DNA of 64,000 bases from Kribbella sp. NBC_00382 (lineage in GTDB: Bacteria > Actinomycetota > Actinomycetes > Propionibacteriales > Kribbellaceae), in contig NZ_CP107954.1 of NCBI RefSeq assembly GCF_036067295.1, positions 4,526,001 through 4,590,000 on the forward strand, written 5' to 3'. Below, piece by piece: positions 57,401 through 64,000 of this stretch. Within the stretch, counting starts at the first letter, position 1. Every line of letters begins with the position of its first letter. The position numbers and the translations under genes were made by a program. The notes under the pieces are model-generated. The model was not told where the DNA came from and did no database searches. It saw only the letters and a list, made by a program, of their open reading frames with translations.

Positions 57401-57484
57401 CCCCACAACGTACCCAGGGCCGCCGACAGAAATCGGCGCGCACCGTCCGGCCGCGGGCGGGCGGCAGGCGGTGGGTCGGGCGAA

Positions 57485-57859
57485 CTACGTCGAGGTCTTG
57501 AAGAGGACCTTGCGGCCTAGCCGGGGATGGACGCCGCGGCCCTTGCAGCTGCTGCAGGGGCGTTGTGCGTAGCTGAAGAAGTAGCCCTTGTGCCGGCCGG
57601 CGCCCTTGCAGCGATTGCATTTGGCGTTCGGGTGCAGGGACAACGAGACGAGGTACAGGGCGAAGGCGGCGAGCGCGATCAGCAGCAGCAGGCCCGTCGG
57701 GCCGATCGCCGACGCGACATCCGCGCCGGCGCTGGTGCTGGACGTGCTCGTCTCCACAGCCGGACCGGTGGCAGAGCCTGCCACCGCGGCGTTGCTGGGG
57801 TGCGGATTCGGTGCACCGGTGGTGGTGTAAGCCACCGCGATCTGGACCACCAGGTTCAT
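57485..57859 (-). CDS. Membrane protein with a DnaJ-type zinc ribbon
   Basis: About 124 residues: a Ser/Thr/Ala-rich outside part, one membrane helix (GLLLLIALAAFALYLVSL, about 67-84), then a cytoplasmic CxxCxG...CxxCxGxG pair (CNRCKGAGRHKG and CSSCKGRGVH) as in the DnaJ cysteine-rich domain. It may bind zinc and unfolded or partner proteins. The ATG reading MNLVVQ is chosen; a GTG nine codons upstream is possible. Function is unknown. Confidence 0.65.
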   Translation of the reverse strand: MNLVVQIAVAYTTTGAPNPHPSNAAVAGSATGPAVETSTSSTSAGADVASAIGPTGLLLLIALAAFALYLVSLSLHPNAKCNRCKGAGRHKGYFFSYAQRPCSSCKGRGVHPRLGRKVLFKTST

Positions 57860-57971
57860 GGCATCGCTGGGGGCGGTTGGAAACACATCCGCTAAGAGTG
57901 GCCTGCGTCACGTCACTTTGCAATTCCTGAGAGTAAAGATGTGGATAACTCCGGCGTGTCGCTCGACGGGC

Positions 57972-57990
57972 TCAGGTAAGGCTTACTTCA
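57972..57990. promoter_or_regulatory. IdeR/DtxR-like box (weak)
   Basis: A 19-bp site beginning TCAGGTAAGGCTTACTT agrees with the IdeR consensus TTAGGTTAGGCTAACCTAA at 14 of 19 positions. It lies between the zinc-ribbon gene and murI. Iron control of either gene would be unusual, so this may be chance. Confidence 0.3.
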
Positions 57991-58039
57991 GTTCTGCCCG
58001 GTAACGGCATTCCCGCCTTCGAGAGTTAGGCTTCGGAGC

Positions 58040-58843
58040 GTGGCAGACGCACCGATCGGCATCTTCGACTCAGGGTTCGGCGGGCTCACGGTGACGAGGT
58101 CGGTGCTCGACCAGTTGCCGCACGAACCGGTCCTGTACCTGGGTGACACCGCGCGCCAGCCGTACGGTCCGAAGCCGATCGCCGAGGTCCGCGAGTATGC
58201 GCTGGAATGCCTTGACCATCTGGTCGAGGCCGGCGTGAAGATGCTCGTGATCGCCTGCAACTCGGCCAGCGCCGCGATGCTCAGGGATGCACGCGAACGG
58301 TACGACGTACCGGTCGTCGAGGTGATTCTCCCCGCGGCCCGGCGTGCCGTGGCGGCGACGAGGAGTCAGCGGGTAGGCGTGATCTGCACGCAGGCAACGG
58401 CAACCTCCCTTGCCTACGAGGATGCGTTCGCGGCTGCTCCTCAAGTACAGCTGACAACGCGGGCATGCCCGAGGTTCGTGGAGTTCGTCGAGGCAGGGGT
58501 CACCTCCGGACCGGAGTTGCTTGCCGCGGCTCACGAATACCTCGATCCGCTGGTCGAGGCAGACGTCGACACGCTCATCCTCGGCTGCACCCACTACCCG
58601 CTGCTGACCGGCGTGATCTCGTACGTGATGGGTGACAACGTCTCCCTCGTCAGCAGTGCGGAGGAGTGCGCCAAGGACGTCTACGGCGTGCTCACCAAGG
58701 AGGGTCTGCTGCGCGCCGACGACCTGCCGGCGCCGCGGCACCGGTTCGTGACCACCGGCAGCCCGGACGAGTTCGCCGCGATCGGCTCGCGGTTCCTCGG
58801 CCCGGTGATCTCGGGCGTCGACCAGTTCGCCTGGGTCCGCTGA
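58040..58843 (+). CDS. murI: Glutamate racemase
   Basis: 267 residues. The catalytic pair is Cys73 in IACNSAS and Cys183 in LGCTHYP, with FDSGFGGLTV at the N-terminus binding glutamate. It makes D-glutamate for peptidoglycan. The GTG start fits MADAPIGIFDSG. Its stop precedes the MBL gene by about 80 bp. Confidence 0.96.
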   Translation: MADAPIGIFDSGFGGLTVTRSVLDQLPHEPVLYLGDTARQPYGPKPIAEVREYALECLDHLVEAGVKMLVIACNSASAAMLRDARERYDVPVVEVILPAARRAVAATRSQRVGVICTQATATSLAYEDAFAAAPQVQLTTRACPRFVEFVEAGVTSGPELLAAAHEYLDPLVEADVDTLILGCTHYPLLTGVISYVMGDNVSLVSSAEECAKDVYGVLTKEGLLRADDLPAPRHRFVTTGSPDEFAAIGSRFLGPVISGVDQFAWVR

Positions 58844-58924
58844 CGATGTCCGGCCGATTTGGTTGCCCTCGGCGACGCTCTGGTCGCTCTGCGAAGTCGG
58901 CAACCCGCCGGTAATGTTCAAGAT

Positions 58925-59671
58925 ATGAAGCTCATTGTGCTCGGCTGCTCCGGGTCCGTCCCCGGACCGGACTCGCCTGCTTCGAGCTATCTGGTCACCG
59001 CCGACGGATTCAACCTCATTCTCGATCTCGGCAGCGGCGCGCTCGGCGCGCTGCAACGCCACCTGTCCGTGCCGGAGATCGGCGCGATCGCCTTGTCCCA
59101 CCTCCATCCCGACCACTGCATGGATCTGTGCGGCCTGTATGTCGCGGCGAAGTACTCGCCGTCCTCGCCGCTGCCCAGGATCCCCGTCTACGGCCCGCCC
59201 GGCGCCTCCGCGCGGATGGCGCTTGCCTACGACCTGCCGCCCGACCCGGGGATGGAAGAGGAGCTGGAGTTCCATACCTGGCAGGAGATCCAGCAGATCG
59301 GGCCGTTCACCGTCCGCACCACGGCGATGGTGCACCCGGTACCGGCGTACGCGATCCGCGTTGAGTACGGCAACAAGTCCCTGGTCTACACCGGCGACAC
59401 CGGCCCCAATGACGGGCTGATCGAGCTGGCCCGTGGCGCCGACCTCCTGTTGTGCGAAGCCGCCCTGCGCGACGACGACCCGAACAACCCGCCCGACCTC
59501 CACCTGACGCCTGCCGACGCGGGCGAACACGCCAAGAAAGCCGGGGTCAAACGCCTCGTCATCACCCATGTCCCGCCCTGGTTCGACCGCGAAACGCAGG
59601 GGATAGGGGCCCGCCGCACCTACCCGGGAGAAGTCTTGGTCGCCACCCCGAATGCAACCTTCCAGGTCTGA
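58925..59671 (+). CDS. MBL-fold metallo-hydrolase (Rv1339-like)
   Basis: 248 residues. The metal motif is SHLHPDHCMD (58-67: His59, His61, Asp63, His64), with Asp in YTGDTGP and a late His in VITHVPP. By place and sequence it matches mycobacterial Rv1339, described as an unusual cAMP phosphodiesterase; that activity is not proved here. Other relatives are RNase Z-like. The ribosome-binding site is weak. The stop overlaps the alpha/beta hydrolase start (TGATG). Confidence 0.88.
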   Translation: MKLIVLGCSGSVPGPDSPASSYLVTADGFNLILDLGSGALGALQRHLSVPEIGAIALSHLHPDHCMDLCGLYVAAKYSPSSPLPRIPVYGPPGASARMALAYDLPPDPGMEEELEFHTWQEIQQIGPFTVRTTAMVHPVPAYAIRVEYGNKSLVYTGDTGPNDGLIELARGADLLLCEAALRDDDPNNPPDLHLTPADAGEHAKKAGVKRLVITHVPPWFDRETQGIGARRTYPGEVLVATPNATFQV

Positions 59672-60495
59672 TGGAGCTCGTCACCCTGTCTGACGAGATC
59701 CGTCTGCGCACCTGGACCTCCGGTACTCCGACGGCCGCGCCGCCGGTGGTACTGCTGCACGGCGGCCCGGGGTTGTGGGACTACCTCGAGCCCGTCGCCG
59801 CGATGCTCGACGACCTGACCGTCGTGCACCGCTTCGACCAGCGCGGGTGTGGTGGCTCGGATCCGTCCGAACACCAAACCATGCAACGGCTTCAGGACGA
59901 TATCGACGAGTTGCGCGAGCACTGGGGACACGAGCAGATCGTTGTCCTCGGCCACTCGTTCGGCGCGAAGCTCGCGCTGACCTACGCGGCCGCCTACCCG
60001 CAGCACGTGGCCAAGGTCGGCCATTTCAGCGGCGTCGGCATCGGCGACTGGCATACCCCGTACTACGAAGCGCGCGACCAGCGCATGACGCCGGAGCAAC
60101 TGGAGCGCCTGGAGTCCTTCCGGCCAGGCCGGACAGCGGCGGAGGAGACGGAGTTCCGGGCGCTGTCCTGGTTCACCGATCACGCCGATCGCGAGCATGC
60201 CTGGCAGTGGGCGCTAGAGGATGCCGCCTATCCGTATCCGATCAACTTCGCCGCCAATCGGGCGCTCAGCAACGCCGTGCCGGACGACGAGCTGGTCGCG
60301 GCTCTGGCCGGGCTGACGATGCCTGTCTGGCTGGTACATGGCGACGGTGATCCGCGGCCGGCGAGCGCAGTACAGGAGCTTGCGAAGCATCTCCCCAACC
60401 ATGAGTTCCGCTTGATCGAAGGGGCCGGCCACTCGCTGTGGCGCGAGCGGCCGGACGAGCTTCGTCAAGTACTGCAGGAGTTCCTGACCAGCTAG
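59671..60495 (+). CDS. Alpha/beta hydrolase (prolyl-aminopeptidase-like)
   Basis: 274 residues. HGGPG (30-34) is the oxyanion motif of proline iminopeptidases, the nucleophile is Ser96 in GHSFGA, and His lies in GAGHSLW (about 256). FDQRGCGGSDPSEH is typical of that group. It could cut N-terminal proline or hydrolyse small esters. It is coupled to the MBL gene and overlaps the convergent Gfo/Idh gene by 4 bp. Confidence 0.9.
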   Translation: MELVTLSDEIRLRTWTSGTPTAAPPVVLLHGGPGLWDYLEPVAAMLDDLTVVHRFDQRGCGGSDPSEHQTMQRLQDDIDELREHWGHEQIVVLGHSFGAKLALTYAAAYPQHVAKVGHFSGVGIGDWHTPYYEARDQRMTPEQLERLESFRPGRTAAEETEFRALSWFTDHADREHAWQWALEDAAYPYPINFAANRALSNAVPDDELVAALAGLTMPVWLVHGDGDPRPASAVQELAKHLPNHEFRLIEGAGHSLWRERPDELRQVLQEFLTS

Positions 60496-61670
60496 CGGGT
60501 CTGGCCGCGCTCGAAGTAGTCGATGAGGGACTGGTCCAGCGGCGGTACGTCGATCGGGGTGCCGTTGCTGCGCAGGGATGTGGTGGCCGCGTACCCGGCT
60601 GCGACCGCCGCTCGGGCTGCGACAGGCGAGGTCAGGGTCGCGCCGCCTTCGCGGACGAAGTTGACGAACTCCGCCACCAGACGCGGATCGGCGCCTGCGT
60701 GGCCGCCTTCGGCATCCGGGATCTCGACCACGATGTCGGCGTCCGCGCGATACCCGGAGCGCCTGCTGTTCCACACCTTGACGAGGTCACCAGGGCCGTC
60801 GCCGAAGTTCTCCAGCCGGCCCGCCGTACCGATCACGGTGTAGTTGCGCCAGTAGTCCGGCGTGTAGTGGCACTGCTCGTAGGACATCAGAACGCCGTTG
60901 TCCAGTTGGAGATTCGCCATCGAGAGGTCCTCGACGTCCATCACCGGCGCCATCCCGGTCTGCGACAGCGGCGGCCAGTTGTCCTCGGACACGAACTCCG
61001 AGAACCGTTGCCCGGAACGGTCCTGGCGATCCGCGATCCCGCCGTACAGGGTGAGACCGCCGAGCGCGTTCGCCCGGGTGGTGTAGCCGCCGGCCAGCCA
61101 GTGCATCACGTCGATGTCGTGGGCACCCTTCTGCAGCAACAGGCTGGTACTACGCCTGCGGTCGGCGTGCCAGTCCTTGAAGTAGAAGTCGCCGCCGTGG
61201 CCGACGAAGTGCCGGCACCAGATCGCCTTGACCTCGCCGATCGCGCCCTGCTGGATCAGGTCGCGCATGGTCAGCACGACCGGCATGTGGCGCATGTTGT
61301 GCCCGACGTACAGGCGGGTGCCGGTGTCGTACGCCGCTTGCAGCACCCGGTCGCAGCCGGAGGTGGTGATGGCCAGCGGCTTCTCGACGAAGACGGCGAC
61401 GCCGGCCCGGAGGAAGTCGATCGCCGGATCCTCGTGCAGATCGTCGGGCGTGGTCAGGAACACGCCGTCCAGCTTCAGGTCGAGCAGATCGGTGTGGTCG
61501 GCGTACGCCTGGGCGTCCGGGTACTCCGCGAGCGCGGCCTGCTGCTGCGCCTCGACGGGGTCGCAGACGGCGACGATCCGGGATCCTTCACCGGGCTGGT
61601 GGGCATGCTTGGCCAGTCGGCTCCGGGCGCCGAGCCCGACCACACCGAACCGGAGGTCTTCTGTACTCAT
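60492..61670 (-). CDS. Gfo/Idh/MocA family oxidoreductase
   Basis: 392 residues. The Rossmann loop reads VVGLGARSR (about 10-18), the family motif EKPLA is near 94-98, and the C-terminal dimer domain has HDIDVMHWLAGG with the catalytic Asp/His pair. Members oxidise or rearrange sugars and inositols. GCDRVL and CHYTPDYW add Cys residues. The ATG has AGGAG nine bases upstream; a promoter-like pair lies at 61704-61733. Confidence 0.92.
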   Translation of the reverse strand: MSTEDLRFGVVGLGARSRLAKHAHQPGEGSRIVAVCDPVEAQQQAALAEYPDAQAYADHTDLLDLKLDGVFLTTPDDLHEDPAIDFLRAGVAVFVEKPLAITTSGCDRVLQAAYDTGTRLYVGHNMRHMPVVLTMRDLIQQGAIGEVKAIWCRHFVGHGGDFYFKDWHADRRRSTSLLLQKGAHDIDVMHWLAGGYTTRANALGGLTLYGGIADRQDRSGQRFSEFVSEDNWPPLSQTGMAPVMDVEDLSMANLQLDNGVLMSYEQCHYTPDYWRNYTVIGTAGRLENFGDGPGDLVKVWNSRRSGYRADADIVVEIPDAEGGHAGADPRLVAEFVNFVREGGATLTSPVAARAAVAAGYAATTSLRSNGTPIDVPPLDQSLIDYFERGQTR

Positions 61671-61703
61671 GCGAGCGACTCCTGCACATAGATGATTGCT
61701 AAA

Positions 61704-61733
61704 CCCTATGTCTGAACAGTTCCGCTCTTCAAC
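61704..61733 (-). promoter_or_regulatory. Candidate promoter of the Gfo/Idh gene
   Basis: On the minus strand TTGAAG and TAGGGT are spaced 18 bp, about 35 bp before the start codon. An ACATAG/CTATGT inverted repeat (61687-61712) overlaps the -10, so a regulator may bind there. Confidence 0.4.
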
Positions 61734-61815
61734 ACCCCTCTGATTCCGAGGTGTCAACCAAGCGGTCATCTCAGGTCTGCGCAGACATCGGACAGCCCCG
61801 TCACCATGACGGAAT

Positions 61816-62664
61816 GTGACCCTCCACTATGTGGCACTCGGCGACTCGACCACCGTTGGTGTCGGGGACCCGATGAACGGCAGTACGACCGACCTGGCCG
61901 GTGCCGGAGCACGCCCCGGGGAGGGGTGGCGGGGCTGGGCCTCGCTGCTCGCCGACTCCCTGGGCAGCTCCCACCGTGTGACGTTCTCCAACTTCGCGAC
62001 CAGCGGCGCCACCGCACCGATGGTGGCGACCAACCAACTCCCGTCGACGGGCTCGGGCCCGATCGACCTCGCCTCCTTGATCGTCGGCGTGAACGACACG
62101 CTGCGCTCGACCTTCGACGCCGGCCAGATCCGGGACTGCCTCCAGTACTGCGCGGAGCAGCTGACCGGGCGCGGCGCGACGCTGCTGACCGTACGGTTCC
62201 ATGACCATGGCCAGGTGTTCGGCCTGCCGGCGTGGTTGCGCCGGCCACTGTGGCAGCGGATCGAGCAGGTCAACTCCGTGTACGACGAGCTGTACCTGCG
62301 TTTCGGGGGGATCCGGATCGACATGGCCGACTACCCCGAGGTCTACCGGCGCGACTTCTGGAGCGTCGATCGTCTCCATCCCGGCGAACGCGGCCACCGC
62401 CGGCTGGCCCGGGCCTTCGCCGACGAACTCCACCGCCAGGGCCTGCCGATCGCGGAACCCCCGGCTCTGGACTGCATCGGCGACACCCCTTCCAAGTGGG
62501 CAGACGCCCTCTGGATGCTCCGCGAAGGCGTCCCCTGGCTGGGCCGCCGAGCGGGCGACCTCACCCCCTGGGCCGCCCGGATGGCCCTCACCCAATTCCG
62601 TCCCGCTGGGTTATCCACAGCTCGCCCGACCGCCGATGCGGAGGTGCAGCAGGTTCAGGCATAG
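61816..62664 (+). CDS. SGNH/GDSL hydrolase
   Basis: 282 residues. Block I is ALGDSTTVGVGDP (nucleophile Ser11), block III GVNDT and block V DRLHPGERGH (about 193-202) with the Asp-His pair. No signal peptide, so it is cytoplasmic. It belongs to the same broad family as actinobacterial acyl or phospholipid esterases. The GTG start gives MTLHYVALGDS. It is followed 10 bp later by rph. Confidence 0.88.
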   Translation: MTLHYVALGDSTTVGVGDPMNGSTTDLAGAGARPGEGWRGWASLLADSLGSSHRVTFSNFATSGATAPMVATNQLPSTGSGPIDLASLIVGVNDTLRSTFDAGQIRDCLQYCAEQLTGRGATLLTVRFHDHGQVFGLPAWLRRPLWQRIEQVNSVYDELYLRFGGIRIDMADYPEVYRRDFWSVDRLHPGERGHRRLARAFADELHRQGLPIAEPPALDCIGDTPSKWADALWMLREGVPWLGRRAGDLTPWAARMALTQFRPAGLSTARPTADAEVQQVQA

Positions 62665-62674
62665 GGTTTCCGGC

Positions 62675-63391
62675 ATGGCTCGTATCGATGGACGTACCCC
62701 TGATCAGCTCCGGCCGGTGACCCTGACGCGGAAGTGGCTCGACCACGCCGAGGGGTCGGTGCTGGTGGAGTTCGGCAAGACGCGGGTGCTCTGCGCGGCC
62801 AGCGTGACCGAAGGCGTGCCGCGCTGGCGCAAGGGGTCCGGCCTCGGTTGGGTCAGCGCGGAGTACGCGATGCTCCCGCGCTCGACGAACACCCGCTCGG
62901 ACCGCGAGTCGGTGAAGGGCCGGATCGGTGGCCGTACGCACGAGATCTCCCGGCTGATCGGCCGTTCACTGCGGGCCGTGATCGACTACAAGGCCCTCGG
63001 TGAGAACACCATCCTGCTCGACTGCGACGTCCTGCAGGCCGACGGAGGCACCCGTACCGCCGCGATCACCGGCGCGTACGTGGCCCTGGCCGACGCGGTC
63101 TCCTTCCTCCGCGACCGCAAGGCACTGAAGGGCGAGCCGCTGACCGGCTCGGTCTCCGCGGTGTCGGTCGGCATCATCGACGGCGCCCCGATGCTCGACC
63201 TCTGCTACGAGGAGGACGTCCGGGCCGAGACCGACATGAACCTGGTACTGACCGGCGACGGCAAGTTCATCGAGGTGCAGGGCACGGCCGAGGGCGCGCC
63301 GTTCGACCGCGACGAGCTGAACAGCCTGCTCGACCTCGGAACGACGGGCTGCGCCGAGCTGACCAAGCTGCAGTTGGAGGCGCTGGCGTGA
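62675..63391 (+). CDS. rph: Ribonuclease PH
   Basis: 238 residues. All RNase PH features are present: RKWLDHAEGSVLVEFGKTRVLC, the phosphate-binding RxxR in GGRTHEISRLIGRSLR, and the active-site VQGTAEGAPF with DLCYEEDVRAETDMN. It trims tRNA 3' ends with phosphate. The stop overlaps rdgB (GTGA), the standard actinobacterial pair. Confidence 0.96.
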   Translation: MARIDGRTPDQLRPVTLTRKWLDHAEGSVLVEFGKTRVLCAASVTEGVPRWRKGSGLGWVSAEYAMLPRSTNTRSDRESVKGRIGGRTHEISRLIGRSLRAVIDYKALGENTILLDCDVLQADGGTRTAAITGAYVALADAVSFLRDRKALKGEPLTGSVSAVSVGIIDGAPMLDLCYEEDVRAETDMNLVLTGDGKFIEVQGTAEGAPFDRDELNSLLDLGTTGCAELTKLQLEALA

Positions 63392-63993
63392 CCAAGGTGC
63401 TACTCGCCTCGAACAACAAGAAGAAGCTCGAGGAGCTCCGCCGCATTCTCGCGCCGATCGTGCCCGGCATCGAGGTGCTCGGGCTGGGCGACGTACCGGC
63501 GTACGAGGAGCCGGCCGAGACCGAGCCGACCTTCGAGGGCAACGCGTTGCTGAAGGCCCATGCCGCGCTGGCCGCGACCGGGTTGCCGTCGATCGCGGAC
63601 GACAGCGGCATCTGCGTCGACGCGCTGAACGGCATGCCCGGCGTACTGTCCGCGCGCTGGTCGGGACCGGCCAAGGACAACCACGCCAACAACGTGCTGC
63701 TGCTCGGCCAGCTCGAGGACGTACCGGATGAGCGCCGGACCGCCTCCTTCGTGGCCGCTGTCGCCCTCGTGCGTGAGGGCTTTGAGGATGTGGTCGTGCG
63801 CGGCGAGATGCCCGGACACGTGATCCGTGAGCTGCGGGGGAGCGGCGGCTTCGGGTACGACGTGCTGTTCGCCGCCGAGGGGTACGACCGGACGACGGCC
63901 GAGCTGTCGATCGAGGAGAAGGACGCGATCAGCCATCGCGGCAAGGCGCTGCGTGAGCTGGCGCCGATCGTGGCAAAGGCACTGGAGGCCTGA
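63388..63993 (+). CDS. rdgB: XTP/dITP diphosphatase
   Basis: 201 residues of the Ham1 family. ASNNKKKLEELRRIL opens the protein, DDSGICVDALNGMPGVLSARW (about 72-92) is the core signature, and GSGGFGYDVLF closes the site. It removes non-canonical purine nucleotides (ITP, XTP). The GTG start overlaps the rph stop. Confidence 0.96.
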   Translation: MTKVLLASNNKKKLEELRRILAPIVPGIEVLGLGDVPAYEEPAETEPTFEGNALLKAHAALAATGLPSIADDSGICVDALNGMPGVLSARWSGPAKDNHANNVLLLGQLEDVPDERRTASFVAAVALVREGFEDVVVRGEMPGHVIRELRGSGGFGYDVLFAAEGYDRTTAELSIEEKDAISHRGKALRELAPIVAKALEA

Positions 63994-63994
63994 C

Positions 63995-64000
63995 ATGTTG
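63995..64000 (+). CDS. Start of a further gene (partial)
   Basis: An ATG lies one base after the rdgB stop, with GGAGG six bases upstream inside the rdgB end. Only two codons (ATG TTG) are in the window, so no function can be given. Confidence 0.4.

Noticed and set aside
57422..57439. CGCCGA/TCGGCG hairpin upstream of the UvrA paralogue
   Set aside because: Six base pairs only, and upstream of the gene it would have to end; common by chance in this GC range.
1..64000. tRNA, rRNA, CRISPR, insertion sequences
   Set aside because: I found no tRNA-like cloverleaf with a GTTCRA loop, no rRNA, no regularly spaced repeats and no transposase or integrase.

Overview
The window is high-GC DNA with GTG and ATG starts, many 4-bp ATGA/GTGA gene overlaps, Tat and lipoprotein signals, and a pncB / clpS-DUF2017 / mec-cysO-cysM / murI-MBL / rph-rdgB order that matches the mycobacterial Rv1330c-Rv1341 neighbourhood. 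This points to an actinobacterial chromosome. The mix of soil-type carbohydrate loci fits the Nocardioidales, perhaps Kribbella, but that placement is inference. I saw no tRNA, rRNA, CRISPR array, transposase or phage gene.

Layout. 1-3.4 kb: the end of an upstream gene, a creatininase-like amidohydrolase, a secreted PHB-depolymerase-type esterase and an AbgT transporter. 3.6-6.8 kb (minus): a nicotinamidase and an NAD-dependent epimerase/TetR pair with twin operators, followed by an SDR gene with its own repeated operator. 6.9-10.6 kb: a coiled-coil membrane protein, an AIM24 protein and a secreted Cys-rich protein. 10.9-15 kb: an apparently undescribed RiPP-type cluster. It comprises a 46-residue precursor ending in nine glycines and a two-Cys tail, an E1-like adenylyltransferase with a PqqD-like N-terminus, a PqqD-fused membrane zinc protease, a DUF3105 protein and a LuxR-type regulator, mostly joined by 4-bp overlaps. 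15-21 kb: a 37-residue basic protein, a TSUP exporter, YdcF and PAP2 membrane proteins, a secreted protein, an inositol-monophosphatase-like enzyme and an alditol oxidase.

21.2-38.5 kb is a carbohydrate locus whose contents match xyloglucan breakdown: GH31 alpha-xylosidase, GH3 beta-glucosidase with a CBM-like tail, a sugar ABC importer lacking its own ATPase, secreted GH74 and GH12 endo-enzymes and a GH42 beta-galactosidase. It is controlled by two LacI proteins and one ROK protein. Near-identical LacI palindromes lie before the first lacI, the GH3 gene and the second lacI. The second lacI appears to start at an ATC codon.

38.5-45.5 kb: a FadR/cache-domain pair divergent from an aldehyde dehydrogenase and a polyamine-type ABC transporter (PotABCD). 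45.5-64 kb: the conserved core. It runs MarR-pncB (minus), clpS-DUF2017, ileS, aldo/keto reductase, a small cationic membrane peptide, mec-cysO-cysM (cysteine from a sulfur-carrier protein), a small secreted peptide, a short UvrA paralogue, a zinc-ribbon membrane protein, murI, an MBL hydrolase (Rv1339-like), an alpha/beta hydrolase, a Gfo/Idh oxidoreductase, an SGNH hydrolase, rph and rdgB. The accessory genes break up the ancestral order and the rhomboid gene usually next to murI is not seen. Start codons were chosen by ribosome-binding sites, overlaps and expected N-termini, and uncertain ones are flagged.
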